Origin: Pseudomonadota bacterium
Lineage (GTDB): Bacteria > Bdellovibrionota > JAFGOL01
Direction: 5' to 3'
Length of the DNA stretch: 8,133 nt
NCBI GenBank assembly: GCA_026390535.1
Contig: JAPLFT010000181.1
Location: 1-8,133, forward strand
In this document: positions 1 to 5,728 of the stretch, piece by piece
How the letters are laid out: every line of letters begins with the position of its first letter
How positions within the stretch are numbered: the stretch's first letter is position 1
Program-made: the position numbers and the translations under genes
Notes under the pieces: model-generated
Told to the model about the DNA's origin: nothing
The model's input: only the letters and a program-made list of their open reading frames with translations
The model's database searches: none

Positions 1-7
1 TGATCAT
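1..7 (-). CDS. kamE: Probable start of lysine 5,6-aminomutase beta subunit (partial, runs off the left edge)
   Basis: Only the first two codons (ATG ATC) and one further base lie inside the window. On the minus strand the kamD stop TGA overlaps an ATG as ATGA, and a purine-rich Shine-Dalgarno stretch (GAGGAAGGA) ends 6 bases before it. This arrangement is typical of translational coupling between subunits of one complex. In known lysine-fermenting bacteria kamE, the B12-binding beta subunit whose lysine carries PLP, directly follows kamD. The start signal is seen; the identity is inferred from context only. Confidence 0.55.
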
Positions 8-1557
8 AATAGTTCCTTCCTCAAAAAATCTTCCATAGGGTTCCAGTAGTCCTTCTCTTTTTTTACTACTCCGTCAAAACCCTTCCCACCGTTCTTTGCT
101 CTGCTTATTTCTGCGAACATCTTTTTTTCTATAGCATCAAAAAGGCCGAGGCCCATGGTTTCCTCTAAAAAATCCACGGTCTGATTTAATACCTCTTTAG
201 CACGTGACTGGATTATACCGTCTTTTTTGAACTCAACATCGTCGGCAAAATCGGAAATATTATTTAGAACATATTTGGCGTTGGCAACAGCAAGGTATCT
301 ATCCTGCATATACGGCGTATGAATAGCCTCGGTGATCATACCCAAAAGAAGTATTCCCTGGTTCGTCCCTTTTGCGACAAAATTAAACAGTGTGTTCATT
401 GCATAACCTTTGAATATATCGCCGGTCATATACTTTGTAGGGGGCATGTATTTTAACGGAGCTTCCGGGAATATTTCTCTAGCCATCTGAGCCTGTGCCA
501 TCTCATATAAGAATCCATTTTTAATATTTGGATTCATTTCAAACGCATGTCCTAATCCCATAAGCCTTGGAGGCATTCCGGCATTTAGTGCAAACTGTTC
601 ATTGATGAACTGAGAGGCCAATACTGTATAAGCTTTTTCATATGCGTCGGAGGTAGTCAGATAGTTATCCTCACCGGTGTTGATAACAATATCGGCATAG
701 GTATTAACCATTCTGGAAAAATTCTGATCTACAAAAGTTCTGTACATATTAATATCCCTGAACAGGATCCCATACATGGAATCATTCAGCATCATGTCCA
801 GTCTTTCAATAGCACCCATAACGGCTATTTCCGGCATACAGAGACCAGAACAATAATTTACGAGCCTGACGTATTTATCGATCTTTTTTCCGGTTTCATC
901 CAGGGCCTTGCGCATGATTTTGAAATTTTCCTGTGTTGCATAGGTCCCCCCAAATCCTTCCGTTGTAGGTCCGTAAGGAACATAATCCAAAAGGCTTTGT
1001 CCGGTAGTCCTTATGACCGCAATAACGTCTGCTCCCTGAAAAGCTGCCGCCTGAGCCTGTTTAACATCCTCATAAATATTTCCAGTTGCTACTATCAAGT
1101 ACAATAGCGGACTATTTGCCTTATCTGTATGTTTTTGCAGATATTTATTTCTGTGTTGGACATTATCTGTTACGATCTTCTTAAATCGTTCTACCAGGTT
1201 CTCAGCTTCTTCTTTTATATACGATAGGTCCACCAGATCTATCTTTGATATATCCAGGCCACCGGCGATCTCTTTATTTAATTCTGCAGGAGTGAAACCT
1301 TTTTTTAGCAGGGCATTGATGTAGTATTTCGCGGCTCCATGACCGATATGTTTTATTAAGTTATCCACTATAATATTTGGGACCGGATAATCTTCTACGC
1401 TTACTTCGTCGGCACCCATCATTCTTAAAGTTGCTCTTTCCACTGTTACGGAAGTATGTTGATTAATGTAGCTTTGAACCGGAGTAACAATTTTTTTAGC
1501 AAGCTCACGAGCCTTGGATATTTTGCTGTCTGATAGGCCTAGTTTGGGTTTATGCAT
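4..1557 (-). CDS. kamD: Lysine 5,6-aminomutase, alpha subunit
   Basis: Large subunit of the adenosylcobalamin- and PLP-dependent enzyme that moves the terminal amino group of D-lysine or L-beta-lysine from C6 to C5, a step of anaerobic lysine fermentation. The 517 residues are close to the usual length. The family core is strikingly conserved: ATGNIYED (157-164), RTTGQSLLDYVPYG (183-196), TEGFGGTYATQENF (199-212), NYCSGLCMPE (234-243), NTGEDNYLTT (293-302), GLGHAFEM (334-341) and LKYMPPTKYMTG (368-379). Residues I recall as PLP or substrate ligands in the clostridial structure (Arg184, Ser189, Ser238, Tyr263, Asp298, Asn299, Lys370) all appear here shifted by one: R183, S188, S237, Y262, D297, N298, K369. 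The ATG at 1557 is preceded by GGGGA and a promoter candidate about 45 bases upstream. The PLP lysine and the B12 motif belong to the beta subunit, expected next. Certainty about the family is high; lysine fermentation by the organism is inferred. Confidence 0.96.
   Translation of the reverse strand: MHKPKLGLSDSKISKARELAKKIVTPVQSYINQHTSVTVERATLRMMGADEVSVEDYPVPNIIVDNLIKHIGHGAAKYYINALLKKGFTPAELNKEIAGGLDISKIDLVDLSYIKEEAENLVERFKKIVTDNVQHRNKYLQKHTDKANSPLLYLIVATGNIYEDVKQAQAAAFQGADVIAVIRTTGQSLLDYVPYGPTTEGFGGTYATQENFKIMRKALDETGKKIDKYVRLVNYCSGLCMPEIAVMGAIERLDMMLNDSMYGILFRDINMYRTFVDQNFSRMVNTYADIVINTGEDNYLTTSDAYEKAYTVLASQFINEQFALNAGMPPRLMGLGHAFEMNPNIKNGFLYEMAQAQMAREIFPEAPLKYMPPTKYMTGDIFKGYAMNTLFNFVAKGTNQGILLLGMITEAIHTPYMQDRYLAVANAKYVLNNISDFADDVEFKKDGIIQSRAKEVLNQTVDFLEETMGLGLFDAIEKKMFAEISRAKNGGKGFDGVVKKEKDYWNPMEDFLRKELL
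14..22 (-). promoter_or_regulatory. Ribosome binding site for the gene after kamD
   Basis: Read on the minus strand this is GAGGAAGGA, lying within the last kamD codons and 6 bases before the ATG at 7-5. It is the main evidence that a second gene begins at the ATGA overlap. Confidence 0.6.
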
Positions 1558-1599
1558 AAAAATCCCCGGACTAACTTTTAGATAAACTATCGCGGAGGA

Positions 1600-1628
1600 A
1601 ATATCCCATATATTGGCATTTTTGACAA
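1600..1628 (-). promoter_or_regulatory. Sigma70-type promoter candidate for kamD
   Basis: On the minus strand a -35 box TTGTCA (1628-1623, five of six consensus bases) is separated by exactly 17 bases from GATATT (1605-1600, four of six). Transcription would start near 1593, giving a leader of about 35 bases before the kamD ATG. Called by consensus match only. Confidence 0.45.
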
Positions 1629-1636
1629 TTAAAATA

Positions 1637-1661
1637 AACAGTTAGAATAACCGTTCTGACT
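1637..1661. promoter_or_regulatory. Operator-like dyad between divergent promoters
   Basis: AGTTAGAA (1640-1647) and TTCTGACT (1654-1661) form an inverted repeat with one T/G mismatch and a 6-base spacer. Overlapping it, AACAGTT (1637-1643) and AACCGTT (1649-1655) are two palindromic AACNGTT heptamers offset by 12 bases, about one helical turn. The element lies between the -35 boxes of the kamD promoter and the opposing plus-strand promoter, where one regulator could act on both. The repeats are seen; a regulatory role is inferred. Confidence 0.35.
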
Positions 1662-1664
1662 CGT

Positions 1665-1694
1665 TTGACTTGTATCTGGCATTTGAGTTATTAT
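1665..1694 (+). promoter_or_regulatory. Sigma70-type promoter for the small exported protein gene
   Basis: TTGACT (1665-1670, five of six) and TATTAT (1689-1694, five of six) are separated by 18 bases. The predicted transcript would begin near 1701, just before the GGAGG ribosome binding site. It overlaps the upstream TTG at 1670, which argues against that codon as the translation start. Confidence 0.55.
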
Positions 1695-1708
1695 GCCTGC
1701 TAATCAGC

Positions 1709-1713
1709 GGAGG
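1709..1713 (+). promoter_or_regulatory. Ribosome binding site deciding the start at 1718
   Basis: GGAGG lies 4 bases before the ATG at 1718. It selects this ATG over the in-frame TTG at 1670, which lies inside the promoter. Confidence 0.75.
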
Positions 1714-1717
1714 TACT

Positions 1718-2239
1718 ATGAAAAAAATCATTTTACTTTTGACCTTTTTTATTTTCGCTAAAATAATTTTTGCGGAGTCTTTTGAATACAATATCTTTAC
1801 TGATTGTACTGATGTTACGCATTGGTTTTTTCGTGATGCCGATCAAAAAAGATGCGAAGTAAAATTAGAGAATATCTGTAGAAAGGAATTAACGGGAAAA
1901 CTAGCTGATAGAACATTCGCCACAAAGAAGGGCGTTGACTACATTCTAGGGGAGTGTGTTACATCAGAAAAATTCAAACTGAAGGCGGGTGCGGTAATTA
2001 ATCTGTACAATCTTTGGGCCTCAAACGCAGATGTGGATTTTTATAATCACTATAGGTTCTCCTCGCATGAAAAGACCGATCAGGAAAAAGAAAGAGCAGC
2101 GTCTATAGATAGGCAGGCCGTATCAAATGTCCTTCAACTTGGTATTTCCTGTAAATCATTAGGCGGAGACATAGCAGATGATATGTTCGATGTCAAAAAT
2201 GCTGACAATATTTACGTCATGGGCAAATGTAAGAATTAA
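1718..2239 (+). CDS. Small exported cysteine-rich protein of unknown function
   Basis: I do not recognise a family. From the ATG at 1718 the product is 173 residues. It begins MKKIILLLTFFIFAKIIFA, a signal-peptide-like segment with a basic N-terminus and hydrophobic core, with plausible cleavage after A19 (or A14; K15 interrupts the core). The mature part, about 154 residues, has six cysteines (30, 46, 54, 80, 145, 171), an even number suited to disulfides outside the cytoplasm. Two segments, C54-C80 and C145-C171, both have 25 residues between their cysteines and align as an imperfect duplication: C..L.G..AD..F..K...Y..G.C. The linker contains a charged stretch (about 117-132). There is no further membrane segment and no lipobox cysteine. 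It is transcribed alone from its own promoter, divergent to kamD and convergent with the radical SAM gene. A periplasmic or secreted location is inferred. Confidence 0.75.
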   Translation: MKKIILLLTFFIFAKIIFAESFEYNIFTDCTDVTHWFFRDADQKRCEVKLENICRKELTGKLADRTFATKKGVDYILGECVTSEKFKLKAGAVINLYNLWASNADVDFYNHYRFSSHEKTDQEKERAASIDRQAVSNVLQLGISCKSLGGDIADDMFDVKNADNIYVMGKCKN

Positions 2240-2241
2240 AG

Positions 2242-2257
2242 AGAATAGAACTATTCT
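2242..2257. repeat. Short inverted repeat at a convergent gene junction
   Basis: AGAATAG and CTATTCT are perfect complements separated by two bases. They lie between the stop at 2239 and the end of the minus-strand gene, whose stop codon (2251-2253) is inside the right arm. It could help ends from both directions, but it is AT-rich and no T-run follows on either strand, so I do not call it an intrinsic terminator. Confidence 0.3.
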
Positions 2258-3105
2258 ACTGTCTCGAACTTAACGTTTTGATATGCATCGCACCTTGAAC
2301 AAAGAATTATCTTGTCCCTTTGTCCCTGGTCCAGATATTCCCTGTATTGGCGTAAGGTTTCCCCGTTCCATATGTTCAAAACACTTTGTTCTTTTACATC
2401 TCCGATTATGGCTCTTTCGCTCGTATCCCAGCAACAGATTGTTGCTCTGCCATCGACATAAAAAAACATCTCACTGCGTATCTTGAGGCATGGTTTATAT
2501 ATAACTTCTTTCTGTCCTTCCCAGGGATATTTATACAGGCTGGTTATAGTAACTTTTTCTGCTATTGATTCCCATTTTTTAATGAATAATTTTTGTTCTT
2601 CCTCTGTTCCGGGAAATGCTATCATCCTCACATCTGTGTGAACGTTATGGTTCTTTGCCTGTTTACAGAAATATTCAGTGTTGCTTACAACAGTCTTAAA
2701 ATTCAGACCTTTTCTTCTTTGATTGTATTTATCCTCGTAGTATCCGTCTATACTGAAACGCATTATTTCTACACCGATCCCTAAGAGTTGATCCGTTTTT
2801 TGCGGAGTTAAAAGTTCGGCGTTAGTGTTAAACTCTATCTTTGCTGTCTTATCCTGTTTTATATATTTGCAGATATCAAGCATCCTTTCATCCGTAAAAG
2901 GTTCATTTAACAAGAATGGTCTATATGTTATTCCAAGACCTCTGGTATCATCTATTATTTTTTCCCAGACCCTGTTTTCCATCTGAACCGGGCGTCTTGT
3001 TACCTGATTTTGCGTACAGAAATCGCATTTTGCGTTACAGAGAATATTAGTCTCTATCTGAATATAATCGGGAATTTTTTTGTAGTCATATCTTTTATAT
3101 TTCAT
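2251..3105 (-). CDS. Radical SAM protein with SPASM-like C-terminal cluster domain
   Basis: A 284-residue enzyme with the radical SAM signature CNAKCDFC (C23, C27, C30), which holds the [4Fe-4S] cluster that cleaves S-adenosylmethionine. It is followed by strand motifs usual for the partial TIM barrel (LLNEPF 65-70, EFNTNAELL 91-99, RFSIDG 116-121). The C-terminus has C206-x12-G-x4-C224 and then C269-x2-C272, matching the SPASM pattern but lacking its last cysteines. This suggests one auxiliary cluster (a short SPASM or 'twitch' form); C225 is an extra cysteine. Relatives modify peptides or sugars, and the substrate cannot be read from sequence. It is the last gene of galE-gmhB-radical SAM, starting 16 bases after the gmhB stop with a weak GGA-type ribosome site. 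The context suggests a role in surface polysaccharide or glycan modification (inference). Confidence 0.85.
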   Translation of the reverse strand: MKYKRYDYKKIPDYIQIETNILCNAKCDFCTQNQVTRRPVQMENRVWEKIIDDTRGLGITYRPFLLNEPFTDERMLDICKYIKQDKTAKIEFNTNAELLTPQKTDQLLGIGVEIMRFSIDGYYEDKYNQRRKGLNFKTVVSNTEYFCKQAKNHNVHTDVRMIAFPGTEEEQKLFIKKWESIAEKVTITSLYKYPWEGQKEVIYKPCLKIRSEMFFYVDGRATICCWDTSERAIIGDVKEQSVLNIWNGETLRQYREYLDQGQRDKIILCSRCDAYQNVKFETVE

Positions 3106-3121
3106 TTGTTATTTTCCAGTG

Positions 3122-3625
3122 TCATTTCTTATTGCTGTTCTCTTTTTCAATTATAAAGATTGCTGCATTCAGCAGATTTTTAATTCCTTTCTCTCCTATT
3201 TTTATTCCTGTGCCGCCGAAATTCTCTCCAAGCTGTCTGTCACAATCCTTATCGCCAATGGAATAGGAGTATTTAAGGTCCAATTTGTATTTTTTTTCTG
3301 CCGCCTCAACAAGTTTTAGCCCCGGTTTTCTGCAGGAACAGGATTCATCCGGACCATGAGGACAGATCAATATCTCTTTTATCTTATTCCTTCCTATATA
3401 ACTCAGCATTTTGTCGTTAACCTTGTTTACGTCGGCCATCGTCATTATGCCTCTCCCGATCCCTGACTGGTTAGTCACTATAAAAAGCATAAACCCGTTA
3501 TCTATCAGTATGTCAACGGCCTCTGATACACCCGGTAATATATCAACCTTTTGCGGATCTTTTATATATCCGTGATCGTGCATTATTGTGCCGTCTCTGT
3601 CCAAAAAAACAGCCTTATTTGCCAT
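3122..3625 (-). CDS. gmhB: D-glycero-manno-heptose 1,7-bisphosphate 7-phosphatase family (HAD-IIIA)
   Basis: A 167-residue HAD phosphatase that probably removes the C7 phosphate from heptose bisphosphate on the way to ADP- or GDP-heptose for lipopolysaccharide or S-layer glycans. Motif I is FLDRDGT (nucleophile D9, acid D11). TNQSGIGRG (51-59) is motif II. C88-P-H90...C96-x-C98 is the GmhB zinc loop and K100 the conserved lysine. GDKDCD (124-129) supplies motif IV. Length fits the family. ATG at 3625 is chosen because AAAGGG lies 8 bases before it; the alternative TTG two codons earlier is only 3 bases from that site. The start overlaps the end of galE by 11 bases. The related histidinol-phosphatase (HisB N-terminal) is possible but less likely, since no his genes are near. 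Other heptose genes (gmhA, hldE) are not in the window. Confidence 0.87.
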   Translation of the reverse strand: MANKAVFLDRDGTIMHDHGYIKDPQKVDILPGVSEAVDILIDNGFMLFIVTNQSGIGRGIMTMADVNKVNDKMLSYIGRNKIKEILICPHGPDESCSCRKPGLKLVEAAEKKYKLDLKYSYSIGDKDCDRQLGENFGGTGIKIGEKGIKNLLNAAIFIIEKENSNKK

Positions 3626-4610
3626 CTTCAAAACCCTTTGGATATTTTTTGTGCCACTTCCACGCCGATTCTATTATCTCATCCAGGCTGTATTGCGACT
3701 GCCAACCCAATATTTTTTTAACTTTATCCGAACTTGATATCAATACGGATGGATCACCTTCTCTTCTTTCTGATGTTTCAGTCGGTATTTTTTTCCCTGT
3801 TATTTTTTCAACCCGTTCTATTATTTCCTTTACGCTATAACCAACGGATGAACCGAGATTAAAGACATCGCTGTGTTTAACCTCATTCAGATAGTTCATA
3901 GCCTTTACATGAGCATTGGCAAGGTCCATTACATGTATATAATCCCTTATACAGGTCCCATCATTAGTATCATAGTCTGTACCGAATATAGTGAATTGTT
4001 TTTTAATTCCCAACGCTATCTGAAGAAGCAAAGGTATTATGTGAGTCTCCGGATAATGATCTTCTCCTATCCTTGTTTCAGGATCAGCACCGGCCGCATT
4101 GAAATATCTCAGATATATATGTTTTATACCGTATGCTTTTTCATACGTGTCTATTATCTGTTCCATGAAAAGCTTTGATAAACCATAAGGATTACACGGA
4201 GCCTGAGGATGGTTTTCATCTATAGGATTCTTTAAGGGATTACCATAAGTTGCGGCAGTGGATGATAATATTATCTTTTTTATATCCGAATCCAACATGG
4301 CCTCTAAAAGACCCAGGGTATTACCGACGTTATTCTTAAAATATTTATGGGGATTTACAACGGATTCGCCTACATAACAGTTTGCCCCAAAGTGTATTAC
4401 AGCATCTATATTATGTCTGGAAAATATTTTTTTAAGACCCGCCACATCTCCCAGATCACACTTATAAAATATAGCATCAAGCACGGATTTTTTATGTCCT
4501 GTGGATAGGTTATCAACCACGATAGGGGTATGCCCCGCCCGTATCAGCTCCATGACTGTATGGGAGCCTACGTATCCAGCACCGCCTGCAACTAGTATCT
4601 CTTTTCCCAT
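3615..4610 (-). CDS. galE: UDP-glucose 4-epimerase
   Basis: An extended short-chain dehydrogenase that interconverts UDP-glucose and UDP-galactose (or the N-acetyl forms), supplying galactose for surface glycans. From the ATG at 4610 it has 331 residues, normal for the family. GGAGYVGS (9-16) is the NAD-binding glycine motif. SST (116-118) and Y142-x3-K146 in NPYGLSK form the catalytic set. LRYFNAAGA (167-175) and RDYIHVMDLA (222-231) are family hallmarks. The frame continues upstream to a TTG at 4637, but the ATG at 4610 places the first strand MGKEILVAGGAGYVG in the usual position. Neither start has a clear Shine-Dalgarno sequence. An extended -10-like TGATATATG lies only about 10-18 bases upstream, so leaderless or very short-leader translation is possible. 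It heads the galE-gmhB-radical SAM operon. Epimerase family certain, exact sugar substrate not. Confidence 0.92.
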   Translation of the reverse strand: MGKEILVAGGAGYVGSHTVMELIRAGHTPIVVDNLSTGHKKSVLDAIFYKCDLGDVAGLKKIFSRHNIDAVIHFGANCYVGESVVNPHKYFKNNVGNTLGLLEAMLDSDIKKIILSSTAATYGNPLKNPIDENHPQAPCNPYGLSKLFMEQIIDTYEKAYGIKHIYLRYFNAAGADPETRIGEDHYPETHIIPLLLQIALGIKKQFTIFGTDYDTNDGTCIRDYIHVMDLANAHVKAMNYLNEVKHSDVFNLGSSVGYSVKEIIERVEKITGKKIPTETSERREGDPSVLISSSDKVKKILGWQSQYSLDEIIESAWKWHKKYPKGFEDGK

Positions 4611-4643
4611 GGCGGGAGAACATATATCACGGAACAAAAACTA

Positions 4644-4690
4644 TTGCTATGATTTAAGCTTGTGATATTGTGATGACCTAAATATTGTGA
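4644..4690 (+). promoter_or_regulatory. Possible purM promoter with TTGTGA repeats
   Basis: A weak candidate pair is TTGCTA (4644-4649) and TATTGT (4666-4671) with a 16-base spacer, each four of six consensus bases. The same stretch holds three TTGTGA copies (4660-4665, 4668-4673, 4685-4690), the last two being parts of an exact 9-base direct repeat ATATTGTGA offset by 17 bases. The third overlaps the purM ribosome site. Promoter and regulatory role are tentative. The region up to galE is only 86 bases and must also hold the galE promoter. Confidence 0.25.
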
Positions 4691-4696
4691 GGAGCT

Positions 4697-5725
4697 ATGA
4701 CAACATATAAAAGTTCAGGCGTTAGCATAGATAGCGGGAATGAGTTTGTCTCAAGGATAAAGGACAAGGTAAAGTCTACCTATACAAAAGGTGTAGTCAG
4801 CAGCATCGGTGGATTTGCAGCGCTATTCAGGATAGATTTTACAAAATATAAAAAACCATTGCTTGTCTCTTCCACTGACGGTGTAGGCACTAAATTAAAG
4901 ATCGCATTTATGGCTAATAAACACAGCACCATAGGAATAGATCTTGTTGCTATGTCCGTTAATGATGTGCTTGTTTATGGTGCTAAGCCTTTGTTTTTTC
5001 TTGATTATCTTGCGGTAAACAGACTGGACGTAGATATTGCCGCAGCAATAGTCGATGGGATAATTGATGGCTGTAAACAATCCGATTGTGCACTGGTTGG
5101 CGGAGAAACCGCAGAGATGCCGTCTTTTTATCAGAACGATGAATATGACTGTGCGGGATTTGTAGTAGGTGTAGTTGATGAGGATAAGATAATAGACGGG
5201 AGTAAAATAAAAGAGGGTGATGTTATCCTAGGGGTAGCATCTTCCGGCATACATTCCAATGGTTATTCCCTTGTAAGGAATATTTTCTTTAAGAAAAATT
5301 CGTATTCGCTGGACCATGTTTTTCCGGAGCTTGATGCCCCGCTTGGCGAAGTTCTTTTAAGACCGACCCAGATATATGTAAAACCTGTTTTGGATATGAT
5401 AGATTCCGGCTTTAATATTAAAGCGATGTGTCATGTCACCGGTGGTGGAATAACAGAGAATCTTCCAAGGGTTTTGGCTAAAAGATTCAGCGCTAAGATA
5501 GAACTTAATAAGATAAATGTGCTTCCGATATTTAAATTAATGGCAAAACTCGGCCAGGTGGAAACGGAAGAGATGATGCGGGTGTTCAACATGGGAGTAG
5601 GATACATTATGGTAATCCCCTCCGACGAAGCCGATAAAGCGATAAAGACGCTTTCCAGATACTCATTGAAGTCAAATGTTATAGGAAAAATTATAGATGA
5701 CGGTAAGAACCGGGTCATTTATTAG
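4697..5725 (+). CDS. purM: Phosphoribosylformylglycinamidine cyclo-ligase (AIR synthetase)
   Basis: Cytosolic enzyme of de novo purine synthesis that closes the imidazole ring of FGAM with ATP to give AIR. It has 342 residues, the standard length. Motifs occur in the expected order: YKSSGVSIDSGN (4-15), SSTDGVGTKLKIA (58-70, ATP/phosphate loop), GIDLVAMSVND (80-90), LFFLDYLA (99-106), GGETAEMP (135-142), SSGIHSNGYSLVR (182-194), HVTGGGITENLPR (246-258) and VFNMGVGY (296-303). Small departures are S143 where glycine is usual after GGETAEMP, and RVFNMG in place of RTFNMG; neither should abolish activity. The ATG at 4697 has AGGAG only 2 bases before it, closer than usual, but no better start precedes the conserved YK.SGV segment. 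It is the first gene of the plus-strand run, with purN starting 3 bases after its stop. Confidence 0.97.
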   Translation: MTTYKSSGVSIDSGNEFVSRIKDKVKSTYTKGVVSSIGGFAALFRIDFTKYKKPLLVSSTDGVGTKLKIAFMANKHSTIGIDLVAMSVNDVLVYGAKPLFFLDYLAVNRLDVDIAAAIVDGIIDGCKQSDCALVGGETAEMPSFYQNDEYDCAGFVVGVVDEDKIIDGSKIKEGDVILGVASSGIHSNGYSLVRNIFFKKNSYSLDHVFPELDAPLGEVLLRPTQIYVKPVLDMIDSGFNIKAMCHVTGGGITENLPRVLAKRFSAKIELNKINVLPIFKLMAKLGQVETEEMMRVFNMGVGYIMVIPSDEADKAIKTLSRYSLKSNVIGKIIDDGKNRVIY

Positions 5726-5728
5726 ATT

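Noticed and set aside
1670..1717. In-frame TTG at 1670 that would lengthen the exported protein by 16 residues
   Set aside because: It overlaps a good -35 box, has no ribosome site, and would bury the signal peptide; GGAGG clearly serves the ATG at 1718.
2242..2257. AGAATAG/CTATTCT hairpin as a bidirectional terminator
   Set aside because: AT-rich stem, very tight loop, and no T-tract in either direction; kept only as an inverted repeat.
3626..3631. TTG start for gmhB two codons upstream
   Set aside because: AAAGGG is only 3 bases from it but 8 bases from the ATG at 3625, which is the better-spaced start.
3873..4178. 101-codon plus-strand open frame opposite galE
   Set aside because: Antisense to a certain epimerase gene; composition is the hydrophobic/tyrosine-rich type produced by reading AT-rich genes backwards.
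4611..4637. TTG start for galE at 4637
   Set aside because: It has no ribosome site and adds nine residues before the usual first strand of the epimerase fold.
5431..5718. 95-codon open frame on the minus strand within purM
   Set aside because: Shadow of the conserved PurM C-terminal region; no start signal.
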